This document shows, piece by piece, positions 34,682-43,438 of a stretch of DNA of 64,000 nt (positions within the stretch are counted from its first letter, which is position 1; each line of letters begins with the position of its first letter). The stretch is from positions 310,001 to 374,000 of the forward strand of contig NZ_QFFY01000001.1 of assembly GCF_003131205.1 (NCBI RefSeq), in the 5' to 3' direction. A program made the position numbers and the translations under genes. The notes beneath the pieces are model-generated. The model saw nothing but the letters and a program-made list of their open reading frames with translations, ran no database searches and was not told where the DNA came from. The stretch comes from Occallatibacter savannae. GTDB lineage: Bacteria > Acidobacteriota > Terriglobia > Terriglobales > Acidobacteriaceae.

Positions 34682-37388
34682 CGATCTGCTCCCCGTCCTG
34701 CAACTCGCCCGGCTTTTCGAAACGCCGGCGATTTTCTGGTTCCTGAATGCGGCAGACCGGCTGCAGCCCGCATTGCTCGCAGGTCTTCGGATAGTCTCGT
34801 GGATCGACCTCTGCTCGCCCGCGGACAAACTCCTCCGCGAGAGATTCGATGTATCCCTTCCACGCGTCTTCTTCGCCGGACGTAAGCTTCCGCTTCACCA
34901 GCAGGCTGTTGCCCTTGAGATCTGGATCGAGTGTGCCTTTCGCGTCCGCGACCCGGCCGGCAAAGCAGGTGTCTCCGGTTCGAACCCGTGCAAACACCAG
35001 CCCGCCACTCGCAGGCCCGGCGTAGCTGTCGAACAGGGATCGCTGCAGAGGAGCCAGCCCGAATAGCTTATACAGCGGCAGCTGCACATCATCGGGGCGT
35101 GGCAGGTCCCACGCCTTCGGATCCACCGTGCCCGTCTTGTAATCGACGACAAGTTGCGAGCCGTCATGGAGGCGGTCCACGCGATCGAGCCGCAGATTCA
35201 TGTTCAGACCTGCTATCGTTACGGCGCTCTTCGCCTCTGTCGCATCCACGGTGAATGGGACCCGCCTTGTTTCGAACAGAAGCCATTCGGTAATCAAGCG
35301 CGTGAGCCGCGACTCTTCGAGATCGAGATACATCGCCGGCATCTGCTCCCGTACCTGTCCAGGCACGCCCGCTTCCATCACGCTGTTCACGTGCTTCCGC
35401 ACGAACTTGGGTAGATCTTCGGTGTCGATCTTCATCAGATCGCCATGGCTTCGGATGCCCTTCGGACGCCCTGACCAGATCGAATGCAACACATCATGCA
35501 GGATCTGTCCGCGCTGCTTAGCATTGAGTCCGTTCTCCGCCGGATCCCAGCTTCGTGCTCCGAGTCTGGCCGTCGCGAACGCCTTGAAAGGGCATTGCGA
35601 CTGAGCTGACAGAACGGCGGAACCCCCGTGAAGATGTCCCCCGGTGTAGGGAATTCTGCTGAAGTCCTCCGTCGCATAGGTTGCGGGCGTCTCGTGCGGT
35701 GGTGGAAGCATATCTTGCGGAATCGGCGCTGCTTCCCCCACCATCTGCAGCATCAGCCGCGAGGGACGGCTCTCGACATCTCCCTTATGCGAGGCGAAGC
35801 TGAAGTGTACCGACGGCGCTGACGCCAGCAGCCGCGTTGTAATCGCCTTGGAAAACTCCCAGTCTGCGAGATGAGACGAATGCGGCATCCCATACTCGCG
35901 CTGAACGTGCAGCGGCAGAAATGGATGTGTCGAAGCTACGGCCGGCCACGATTCCTCATCCGCACCCAGAAACCAGATCGCGTCCGCGGTAAGCCCGGCC
36001 GACTCTGCCGGACCCGCAATCTGAATCGGCGCATCCGCCGACTGCGGTGCAAACAGAATCTCGCCTGCCGCGTGCTCCAGCTCAGCCAGAAATTCAGTCC
36101 AGGTGAGCCGGCGTCCATCAAACCCGAGAGATCCGGCCGTGTCGATGGCCTGTGTCCACCTGCGCTGCTGCTGGAACTCGATGCTGTTCTGCGGAAGTGC
36201 GCCGCGCCAGCCCATCTCCGCCAGCAGGCCCGACACTTTGTCTGCCCAGCTGACCGGGCTTTGCGAGTGAAGCTGTTCCTTCAGGCTGCGCTGGGCAGTG
36301 ATTAACCTGCGCCCCCACTCCTGCGGAAGCGCCGAAGCCGGAGCATGATTGAGAAAGCCCTGCAACTCCCATCGCGGTCGCTGCTCGTCGCGCGATCTCA
36401 GCAGTCGCATAGCCAACTGCAGAGCAGAAGATTCATCGTCGTTAGCCGCAAAGCCGGACGCGAACAGCCAGTCCAACTCGGTTTCGCTCAGAGGTGTGTG
36501 CAGCCACCGAAGCAGCAGCAGCGCCGAGCGCACAAGAGGTATTTGGGTAAGCGGAGCGCCAAGCGAGAACTCGAACAGGGAGGTGCCCGCGCGATTTCCG
36601 AATCTCAGGAAGGCGCGCTCGATCTCGCCTCTCCTCTGTGCCTGCTCCTGCGTAATGACAAGGATCCTCCGCTCCGGATGTTCGGCGAGTTGGCGCTGGC
36701 ACCAGAACGCGCAGGCCTCGACTTCTGTCTGCCCGTCGGGAGCCGAGTAGAAGTGCGTTTGCGAGCCGATCGACTCGGATTCGAAAACGTGCCACGGGCC
36801 CCAGACGTCGAAAAGCTCCCGCTGTACGGGAAGTATCCGGTCGAATCCCGCCAGCCGCACCGGCTCGCGCGGTGATGAGTCATCGCGCAAGTACGTGATG
36901 AGCTCAAGCGGAACACGGCTCGTGCTGCTCAGACTCTTTTTACGGCACTCCTTGTTGAACTCGGAGAGCCAGCCGCTGAAGGCCCCGGCGTCCTGCTCCC
37001 ACCCCGCGCGGGCCTCGTCTCGGAGCAATCGCGGCGTGTAAGCGCAGATCAGCTCGTGTGCTTCCATCGCCATGGCTGCAAGGCGACGAATCGACGCCGG
37101 CAGCGCGGTGGGCAAATACTGATCGCTTCGGACGATCTCCGACCAGATAGCCAATTCCTGGGCGGCGTTCAGCAGCAGATGGCCTTCGCTGTTGCGCTCC
37201 TCCCAGGCGGTCCGGGCAAACGCGTTCCAGTCCGCCACTCTTGGTGCCGGCCACGCCTTGAGCCCCTCAGACCGGCGTCGGCGATGGAAAGCCGCGAGAA
37301 TGGCACGCGCAGCGCGATCGCTCGATGCGACAACAAGGCCGCCCTCGCGCAACCATGCGTCAACGCTGGCCCCAGGTTGAGTGCCCAT
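34668..37388 (-). CDS. AddB-like PD-(D/E)XK nuclease (TIGR03623-type DNA repair protein)
   Basis: A 906-residue partner of the AddA-like helicase. The N-terminal region is an inactivated helicase-like fold without a clear Walker A. The C-terminal third is a RecB-type nuclease with LDRVDRLHDGSQLVVDYKTG (about 760-780). One cysteine before the nuclease (SQCPFKAF, about 625) and three after it (CEQCGLQPVC, about 876-885) match the four Cys that hold a [4Fe-4S] cluster in AddB-family nucleases. The pairing and length agree with the 'probable DNA repair protein' family TIGR03623, named from memory. It is the upstream gene of the pair. Confidence 0.9.
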   Translation of the reverse strand: MGTQPGASVDAWLREGGLVVASSDRAARAILAAFHRRRRSEGLKAWPAPRVADWNAFARTAWEERNSEGHLLLNAAQELAIWSEIVRSDQYLPTALPASIRRLAAMAMEAHELICAYTPRLLRDEARAGWEQDAGAFSGWLSEFNKECRKKSLSSTSRVPLELITYLRDDSSPREPVRLAGFDRILPVQRELFDVWGPWHVFESESIGSQTHFYSAPDGQTEVEACAFWCQRQLAEHPERRILVITQEQAQRRGEIERAFLRFGNRAGTSLFEFSLGAPLTQIPLVRSALLLLRWLHTPLSETELDWLFASGFAANDDESSALQLAMRLLRSRDEQRPRWELQGFLNHAPASALPQEWGRRLITAQRSLKEQLHSQSPVSWADKVSGLLAEMGWRGALPQNSIEFQQQRRWTQAIDTAGSLGFDGRRLTWTEFLAELEHAAGEILFAPQSADAPIQIAGPAESAGLTADAIWFLGADEESWPAVASTHPFLPLHVQREYGMPHSSHLADWEFSKAITTRLLASAPSVHFSFASHKGDVESRPSRLMLQMVGEAAPIPQDMLPPPHETPATYATEDFSRIPYTGGHLHGGSAVLSAQSQCPFKAFATARLGARSWDPAENGLNAKQRGQILHDVLHSIWSGRPKGIRSHGDLMKIDTEDLPKFVRKHVNSVMEAGVPGQVREQMPAMYLDLEESRLTRLITEWLLFETRRVPFTVDATEAKSAVTIAGLNMNLRLDRVDRLHDGSQLVVDYKTGTVDPKAWDLPRPDDVQLPLYKLFGLAPLQRSLFDSYAGPASGGLVFARVRTGDTCFAGRVADAKGTLDPDLKGNSLLVKRKLTSGEEDAWKGYIESLAEEFVRGRAEVDPRDYPKTCEQCGLQPVCRIQEPENRRRFEKPGELQDGEQIDAPE

Positions 37389-37498
37389 ACCTGCGTTATA
37401 CGCCGTTCGACGCCGACGTTCTCTGTGGGAAACAGGGCGCTCCTAAACCCCGCGAACCAGAGGTATTTCCGAGCCAGAGCCCGGTTGTAAACTGGTGA

Positions 37499-38398
37499 GT
37501 GATACGTACATTTCTGGTGCTCGCAGTGATCGCGATGTCGATGGCTACCGGCTGTCACCGGCAGCAGGCGGCGCCTTCCGGCTCGGCCGCGGAGAGTTCG
37601 TACAAGATCTACAAGCTGCGAGGGAAGGTCGTCTCGATAAACGCCGCCACCGGCGAGGTCACCATCAACCATGAAGCGATTCCGGGCTTCATGGAAGCCA
37701 TGACCATGCCCTACAAGCTCAAAGACCCGAACATCCTCAGCGAGCTTCATCCAGGCGACGTTCTCGCCGCCGATCTTCTTGTATCGCAGGAGTCCGATGC
37801 GGACGTTGTTCTCGACCACATCGTGGTGGTCGCGCAGGGCAAGCCCGACTACAAGCCTGCGACGATCTATCACGTCCCCGCGCAGGGCGATGCCGTTCCC
37901 GATTTCAAGCTGCGCAACCAGGACGGCCGCATCATCCATCTCCATCAGTTTCGCGGCAAAAACCTGCTCATCACGTTTATCTACACACGCTGCCCGCTGC
38001 CGAATTTCTGCCCGCTCGTCACGCGCAACTTCGCCAGCATTGATAAGCAGCTTTCAGCCGATCCAAAGCTGAAAGGGAAGACGCATCTACTTTGCGTAAG
38101 CTTCGACCCGGAGCATGACACGCCCGAGCGCCTGAAGGCCTACGGCGAGGAGTACATCGGGAGCAGCTCTAAATTTGCATTTGCTAACTGGGACTTCGCC
38201 GTGCCCGAGCCTGCGGTGCTCAAGGAAATGGCAAAGTTCTTCGACGTCGGAATGACCACCGAACAGGACCAGACCATCACGCACACGCTTTCAACCACTC
38301 TCGTGGGACGCGATGGTAAGGTGGTCAAGTTCTACCCGGGCAATGAGTGGACAGCGGACCAGGTTGTGGTAGACGTGAAGCAGTCGCTGGGCGCGTGA
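37499..38398 (+). CDS. CusF-SCO1/SenC fusion lipoprotein
   Basis: A 299-residue lipoprotein with lipobox cysteine C19. Residues about 36-112 form a CusF-like copper-binding domain (INHEAIPGF then EAMTMPYKL: H58, M68 and M70; the Trp of CusF is replaced by Met/Phe). Residues about 130-298 form a SCO1/SenC thioredoxin-like domain. Its metal/redox cysteines are C165 and C171 (TRCPLPNFCP), a C-x5-C spacing instead of the usual C-x3-C, and the SCO histidine is H262 in THTLSTTL. SCO proteins deliver copper to cytochrome c oxidase CuA or act as thiol reductants. The frame starts at GTG 37499 with no strong ribosome binding site. Confidence 0.92.
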   Translation: MIRTFLVLAVIAMSMATGCHRQQAAPSGSAAESSYKIYKLRGKVVSINAATGEVTINHEAIPGFMEAMTMPYKLKDPNILSELHPGDVLAADLLVSQESDADVVLDHIVVVAQGKPDYKPATIYHVPAQGDAVPDFKLRNQDGRIIHLHQFRGKNLLITFIYTRCPLPNFCPLVTRNFASIDKQLSADPKLKGKTHLLCVSFDPEHDTPERLKAYGEEYIGSSSKFAFANWDFAVPEPAVLKEMAKFFDVGMTTEQDQTITHTLSTTLVGRDGKVVKFYPGNEWTADQVVVDVKQSLGA

Positions 38399-38439
38399 TC
38401 GAAGCAGGAAGTTCAAAGAACAGGAGCTTGAGACAGACA

Positions 38440-39519
38440 ATGGCCGGCTTGAATATTCGCAAAGACGCTGAAATCGACTTTCTTTCGCTCGGTGCGCTGG
38501 TGCACCGGCTCGATCCCGGCGTCATTCCGTTCCGCAAAGCAACGGAGTGCCAGATCCACGTCAGCGGAGGCGAATTCAACGTTGCTGCGAATCTCTCCAA
38601 TTGCTTTGGCCTCAAGACCGAGATCGTCTCCGCCATGTCCGACTACCCGATCGGCGATCTGATCGCTGAGCGCGTGCTTGCAATGGGCGTAAAGCCCATC
38701 TACAAGCATTTCAAGCACGACGGCGTTACAGGCCCCAACATGGCGACCGTGTACAGCGATCGCGGGTTCGGCCTGCGCGGCCCCGTCGTCTTCTACAACC
38801 GGGCCAATGAGGCGGCTGCGCAGCTCAAGCCCGGTGACTTCGACTGGAAGACCATCTTCGCGCGTGGAGTTCGCTGGGTTCACTGCGGCGGAATCTTCGC
38901 GGCGCTCTCTGCAACAACCGCGCAGCTTGCTGCTGAGATGATGCGGGAAGCCAAGGCCGCCGGCGCGGTCACATCATTCGACCTCAATTTCCGCGAAAAG
39001 CTCTGGAAGATCCACGGCGGCGACACGCATGCCGTCGAGACGATCAACACCATTGTCGAGAATGTCGACGTCCTGGTCGGCAACGAAGAAGACTTGCAGA
39101 AGGGTCTCGGCATCCCTGGCCCCGAGGTCGCCGCCAAATCCAAACTCGATCCAAGCGTCTTCTTCGGAATGATGGCCGGGGTTGCGAAGAAGCTGCCCAA
39201 GGTCAAGATCGTGGCTACCACATTGCGTGAGGTGCACTCCACCAGCCGGCATAGCTGGAGCGCAGTCGCATGGATTGAAGGCAATACCTACACCGCTCCA
39301 ACCGCCGAGCTTGAGGTTCTCGACCGTGTTGGTGGAGGCGATGGCTTCGCCGCCGGTTTCATCTACGGATTGCTCGCAGGCGAAGAGCCCGAAGCCGCCC
39401 TCAAACTCGGATGGGCGCACGGAGCGCTGCTCACCACCTTCCCGGGCGACACCACCATGGCCACGCTCGACCAGGTGCGTGCTTTCGCCAAGGGAGGTTC
39501 GGCGCGTATCCAGCGCTAG
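38440..39519 (+). CDS. PfkB-family sugar kinase, probably 2-keto-3-deoxygluconate kinase
   Basis: A 359-residue ribokinase-like enzyme. HVSGGEFNVAANLSNCFG (about 40-57) is the substrate-binding part and LDRVGGGDGFAAGFIYGL (about 310-327) is the anion-hole/catalytic motif with the base aspartate. Its length and the GGEFNVA form resemble KdgK, which phosphorylates KDG from pectin or alginate breakdown; other hexose or ketose substrates cannot be excluded. ATG 38440 is preferred over the open frame start at 38347, which would overlap the SCO gene. The nearest AGGAG lies 13 bases upstream. Confidence 0.88.
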   Translation: MAGLNIRKDAEIDFLSLGALVHRLDPGVIPFRKATECQIHVSGGEFNVAANLSNCFGLKTEIVSAMSDYPIGDLIAERVLAMGVKPIYKHFKHDGVTGPNMATVYSDRGFGLRGPVVFYNRANEAAAQLKPGDFDWKTIFARGVRWVHCGGIFAALSATTAQLAAEMMREAKAAGAVTSFDLNFREKLWKIHGGDTHAVETINTIVENVDVLVGNEEDLQKGLGIPGPEVAAKSKLDPSVFFGMMAGVAKKLPKVKIVATTLREVHSTSRHSWSAVAWIEGNTYTAPTAELEVLDRVGGGDGFAAGFIYGLLAGEEPEAALKLGWAHGALLTTFPGDTTMATLDQVRAFAKGGSARIQR

Positions 39520-39605
39520 CTGCAGCCGATTCTCCGAGTCGCAGGGTCCCGCTGCCGCATCCTTTAGGCTGATATCCTTGCGTCAGCCTCAAGGAGAGGC
39601 CCTGT

Positions 39606-39986
39606 TTGGCAAAAGTCACTGTGGTATTTGCGGTTCTGCTGATTGCCCTCGGTCTGATCGGATACTTCGGCACCGGCGCGCAGCATGCCACCGCCCTTAT
39701 CCCAACCTGGTTCGGCGCAGCACTCGGCATGTTCGGCCTCCTGGCCATGAGCCCCGATGAGGGCCGGCGCAAGCTCTTCATGCACATCAACGTCACGCTC
39801 GGCCTGCTCGGCTTCATCGGCGTCGGCGTCGAATCCCTTCGCGGCTATCTCGCCGCCAGCCATGCCGGCAGACAGCCCGATATGATCGCGCTGGCTTCCA
39901 AGCTCACCATGACAGGCCTGCTGCTGGTCTACGTCATCCTTTGCGTACGGTCATTCATAGCTGCGAGACGCTCGAGGTTGGTCTAA
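39606..39986 (+). CDS. small four-helix membrane protein
   Basis: A 126-residue protein with four hydrophobic segments (about 4-22, 28-46, 60-80 and 97-118) and short charged loops, no known domain. It starts with TTG at 39606, preceded by AAGGAGAGG at a suitable distance, which supports this unusual start. It ends four bases before the ABC exporter gene, so it is probably translated with it and may assist that exporter. No function assigned. Confidence 0.85.
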   Translation: MAKVTVVFAVLLIALGLIGYFGTGAQHATALIPTWFGAALGMFGLLAMSPDEGRRKLFMHINVTLGLLGFIGVGVESLRGYLAASHAGRQPDMIALASKLTMTGLLLVYVILCVRSFIAARRSRLV

Positions 39987-39990
39987 ATCC

Positions 39991-41883
39991 ATGGGAACAA
40001 TGCGCGGTCACGGGATGGGAATGAGCTCGAGTGCGGAGAGGTCTCCGCGCGGCGGCAGCGCCCGCCTTCGCGCGAATGCTGACCTGCCCAAGCGCAAGCC
40101 CAACCTTAAGAAGCTCTGGCCTGAGATCAAAGCCCTGATTGCCCCTCGAAAAGGGTTGTTGGCAGGTGGCATGGCCTTGATGGCCGTGAATCGGGTTGCA
40201 GGATTGGTGCTCCCCTATACGTCGAAGACTCTGCTGGATAAGGTGCTTTCACCGACCAACCCGCATCCTGAGTTGCTGGGCAAAATCATAGCCCTCGTCT
40301 TCTCAGCGATGATCGTGCAGGCCATCACGTCTTTCTCCTTGACGCAGTTGCTCTCCAAGGCCGGTCAGCGGTTGATCGCCGAAATGCGGAGGCAGGTGCA
40401 GAAGCACGTCGGCCTTTTATCCGTGGCCTATTACGACGAGAATCGCACCGGAACACTGGTAGCGCGAATCATGTCTGACGTCGAAGGCGTGCGCAACCTG
40501 GTTGGCACCGGGTTGGTGGAATTCGTGGGCGGCCTTTTGACTGCGGTCCTGGCGTTCGTTTTTCTGCTGCATCGCAGTGCCACCGTCACGCTGACTGTGT
40601 TCGCGGTGGTAGGCCTGTTTGTCTTCGTTCTTCAATATGCGTTCAAGAAGATCCGGCCTATATTCCGGGAGCGCGCCAAAATCAATTCAGAGGTGACCGG
40701 CCGGCTGACTGAATCACTGGGCGGAGTGCGTGTGATCAAGGGCTATCACGCAGAAGAACGCGAAGCCAGCGTGTTCGCCTTGGGAGTCGAGAGGCTGCTG
40801 AACAATGTAATGAAGTCGCTCACGCTGACAAGCGTACTTGGGTCGGCTTCTACTACGGTGTTGGGGTTGGTTTCCGCGCTGGTGATGTGGCTCGGCGGCC
40901 ACGCCGTGTTGAACCACACTTGGACCGTTGGCGACTACTTCAGCTACAACATGTTCCTGGCCATCATGGTCATGCCGATCTTCCAGATCGTGAACATCGG
41001 CACGCAGCTCACTGAGGCATTTGCTGGTCTCGATCGAACCCGGGAAATCATGTCGGAGTTAGAGGAGAACCAGGATCCAAAGCGAAAGCTGAGCATGCCC
41101 CCCATCGAAGGCAATGTGCGCTTCGAGAACGTAGAGTTTGCATACGAGACCGATAAACCCGTTCTGCACGGCATCAGCTTTGAGGCGCAGCCGGGAACGG
41201 TGACGGCCCTGGTGGGTTCGTCGGGTTCAGGCAAGTCAACAGTGATCAGTCTGGTCTGCGCATTCCACACCCCGACAAGCGGGCAGGTGCTTGTGGACGG
41301 GATCGATCTGGCAACGGTGAATCTGAACACATATCGATCGCAGTTGGGCGTGGTGTTGCAGGATTCGTTTTTGTTCGACGGATCGATTCGAGAGAATATC
41401 TTGTTTTCGCGGCCGGAGGCGACCGAAGAGCAGTTCCTCTTCGCCTGCCGTACCGCCCGCGTCGACGAATTCGCCGAGCGCTTCCCCGAGGGTTACGACA
41501 CCATTGTGGGCGAGCGCGGCGTCAAGCTCTCAGGCGGCCAGCGCCAGCGCCTCTCCATCGCCCGGGCTCTCCTTGCCCAGCCCCGGATCCTGATCCTCGA
41601 CGAGGCAACCAGCTCGCTCGATTCAGAGTCGGAAGCGATGATCCAGGCAGGATTGAACCAGCTCATGGTGGGCCGGACCACTTTCGTGATCGCCCACCGG
41701 CTTTCTACAATTCGGCGGGCCGACCAGATCCTGGTTGTGGAGCAGGGAAGGATCGTGGAACGCGGCAACCACGCAGCTCTGTTTGCCCTGGGGGGCCGCT
41801 ACTACGACCTCTACACCCGCCAGCATGGGCTTGAGGAGAATCTCTTCCTGGCCCCCGGCGAGGGCGACGAAGTCCCGGCCTGA
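39991..41883 (+). CDS. MsbA-like ABC exporter (fused membrane and ATPase domains)
   Basis: A 630-residue half-transporter. After a basic N-terminal tail of about 45 residues come six transmembrane helices (about 50-345) with the coupling region TGTLVARIMSDVEGVRNLVG, then a nucleotide-binding domain. Walker A is GSSGSGKST (about 410-418), the signature LSGGQ (about 511) and Walker B ILILDEATSSLD (about 530). It would work as a homodimer exporting a lipid, peptide or hydrophobic compound. The upstream small membrane protein is tightly linked. Substrate unknown. Confidence 0.95.
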   Translation: MGTMRGHGMGMSSSAERSPRGGSARLRANADLPKRKPNLKKLWPEIKALIAPRKGLLAGGMALMAVNRVAGLVLPYTSKTLLDKVLSPTNPHPELLGKIIALVFSAMIVQAITSFSLTQLLSKAGQRLIAEMRRQVQKHVGLLSVAYYDENRTGTLVARIMSDVEGVRNLVGTGLVEFVGGLLTAVLAFVFLLHRSATVTLTVFAVVGLFVFVLQYAFKKIRPIFRERAKINSEVTGRLTESLGGVRVIKGYHAEEREASVFALGVERLLNNVMKSLTLTSVLGSASTTVLGLVSALVMWLGGHAVLNHTWTVGDYFSYNMFLAIMVMPIFQIVNIGTQLTEAFAGLDRTREIMSELEENQDPKRKLSMPPIEGNVRFENVEFAYETDKPVLHGISFEAQPGTVTALVGSSGSGKSTVISLVCAFHTPTSGQVLVDGIDLATVNLNTYRSQLGVVLQDSFLFDGSIRENILFSRPEATEEQFLFACRTARVDEFAERFPEGYDTIVGERGVKLSGGQRQRLSIARALLAQPRILILDEATSSLDSESEAMIQAGLNQLMVGRTTFVIAHRLSTIRRADQILVVEQGRIVERGNHAALFALGGRYYDLYTRQHGLEENLFLAPGEGDEVPA

Positions 41884-42019
41884 TTTCATCCCACCAAACG
41901 GACGCGGTTGCTTTCGGTCTAACCGATTCATTCCCCGGCATTTAGATGCCAATTTCTTGACGTAAATCCCATATCTTGAGAAACTAAGGATGTACTTTTT
42001 GACGGAATAAAGGACCACT

Positions 42020-42835
42020 ATGCGAGATTCAGCCCCTCAGGGCACCTACAAAGTTCAGGCACTTGATCGGGCCTTTGCTGTACTTGATCTACTTGGCGAA
42101 AGCGAGGTCCCCCTGGGACTGGCGCAGGTAGCATCGTCGCTGCAACTGCACAAGAGTACCGCCCACCGCTTCCTCATGGTGCTGGAACGCCACCGCATGG
42201 TCGAACGGACCGTCAACGGCAAGTTCCGCCTGGGACTGCGGCTCTTTGACTTCGGAAACCGTGCGATCGAGCAGTATGACCTGCGCGAGCGCGCCCAGCC
42301 CCACCTCCGCCGCCTCGTAGCCGAAACCGAAGAGACCGCCCACCTCTGCATCCTCGAGCAGGCCCGGGTGATCTACATCGACAAGATCGAGCCGGCCCGC
42401 TCCGTCCGCATGATTACCCGCATCGGCTCCAGCAATCCCATTCACTGCACCTCGGTGGGGAAGGCGATGCTGGCCTTCCTTCCCGAAGATCGCATCAACG
42501 ACATCATCCGACGTACCCGCTTCGAGAAGTTCACCCACCGCACCATCTCATCGGCCGAGGCGCTGCGTACGGAAATCGAGAAGACCCGCCGCCGTGGCTA
42601 TGCCGTTGACGATGAGGAATTGGAAGAAGGGCTCCGCTGCATCGCCGTTCCGCTGCTCGACGCCCAGCGCCAGCCGGTGGCAGCCGTCAGCGTCTCTGGG
42701 CCATCCTTCCGGGTGACAGCGCAAAAGCTGCCCTCGATTGCCAATCACTTGCTGCAATGCGTCCGCGGCATCTCCGTGGACATGGGCTTCACCGCGGCGC
42801 GGAACAACCGCCCGGCTGCCGCCTGGACGGCATGA
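42020..42835 (+). CDS. IclR-family transcriptional regulator
   Basis: A 271-residue regulator with an N-terminal winged HTH (about 14-75, LAQVASSLQLHKSTAHRFLMVLERHRMV) and a C-terminal effector-binding domain (about 85-255, including GSSNPIHCTSVGKAMLAFLPE and RRRGYAVDDEELEEGLRCIAVPL). Such proteins often control sugar-acid or aromatic catabolism; KdgR, which responds to 2-keto-3-deoxygluconate, belongs here, and a KdgK-like kinase lies 2.5 kb upstream. AAAGGA precedes the ATG by five bases. A TTGACG at 41958-41963 could be a -35, but its -10 partner (GAAACT) is poor. A perfect hairpin lies just downstream. Confidence 0.94.
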   Translation: MRDSAPQGTYKVQALDRAFAVLDLLGESEVPLGLAQVASSLQLHKSTAHRFLMVLERHRMVERTVNGKFRLGLRLFDFGNRAIEQYDLRERAQPHLRRLVAETEETAHLCILEQARVIYIDKIEPARSVRMITRIGSSNPIHCTSVGKAMLAFLPEDRINDIIRRTRFEKFTHRTISSAEALRTEIEKTRRRGYAVDDEELEEGLRCIAVPLLDAQRQPVAAVSVSGPSFRVTAQKLPSIANHLLQCVRGISVDMGFTAARNNRPAAAWTA

Positions 42836-42853
42836 CCGGTACTAGGTCAAAAC

Positions 42854-42888
42854 CGACGCTCCGGCGCAAATTTAGCGCCGGAGCGTCG
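42854..42888. terminator. perfect 14-bp hairpin after the IclR gene
   Basis: CGACGCTCCGGCGC (42854-42867) and its exact inverse (42875-42888) enclose the 7-base loop AAATTTA, 19 bases after the regulator's stop. No U-run follows, so it is either a non-canonical terminator or an RNA-stabilising 3' end. Confidence 0.55.
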
Positions 42889-43111
42889 CCGAACCTCCTA
42901 ACGAAACAAAACGTACGTACATTTTCCATCACACGGATCCGCTGCTCACAAAATTACATTCCCCTGACATTCCTCTGCCGCGCTGCCTGTAGGCTTCCAT
43001 AATCAGCATTCCACTACCCCGGGGCCAAAGTTGCTTGCTCACACTCACGGATCGAAGAAGTTGATTTTGTGCCGAGCGGGCGTCAATTCTTTAATACCGC
43101 AGGAGAAGTTC

Positions 43112-43291
43112 ATGCAGTCGCAACGTCGCCCGGGACCTGCATCATCGAAACCCCAAGCCGCGGATCCAGCTGTATCTGAAGCGCGGATGCGCGAGATCCT
43201 CAAGGAAGTGCAGTTGCTGCTGGAGTCCTATGCGCCAGCCTGGTACACAGAGGCCCTGAGCAAAAAAATCGAAGCGGCACTGAAAAAATAG
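43112..43291 (+). CDS. small hypothetical protein (59 aa)
   Basis: A short ORF with a good ribosome binding site (AGGAGA, seven bases before ATG 43112). The first 20 residues are polar and disordered (rich in Pro, Gln, Ser); the rest is a predicted amphipathic helix pair (MREILKEVQLLLESY, then TEALSKKIEAAL) with a Trp between. No signal peptide or family recognised. It stands alone between the IclR gene and the oxidoreductase gene. The next 147 bases hold a pyrimidine-rich tract and nothing else evident. Confidence 0.6.
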   Translation: MQSQRRPGPASSKPQAADPAVSEARMREILKEVQLLLESYAPAWYTEALSKKIEAALKK

Positions 43292-43438
43292 CCCTCCCCC
43301 TCCCCCTCGATCTTCACTCGCTTCCTCGACCTTCGATCCTATTCCTCTGCGGAGAACGGCACAACTCCCCCGGGCAGCATTACACCTGCTTTGTTAATAT
43401 CCTCCCGACTCAATTTTCCACGGGAGAACCACATCTAC

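Noticed and set aside
43292..43438. Pyrimidine-rich tract (CCCTCCCCCTCCCCC) as a G-quadruplex site on the minus strand
   Set aside because: Only three long runs are present, so a stable four-tract structure is doubtful.
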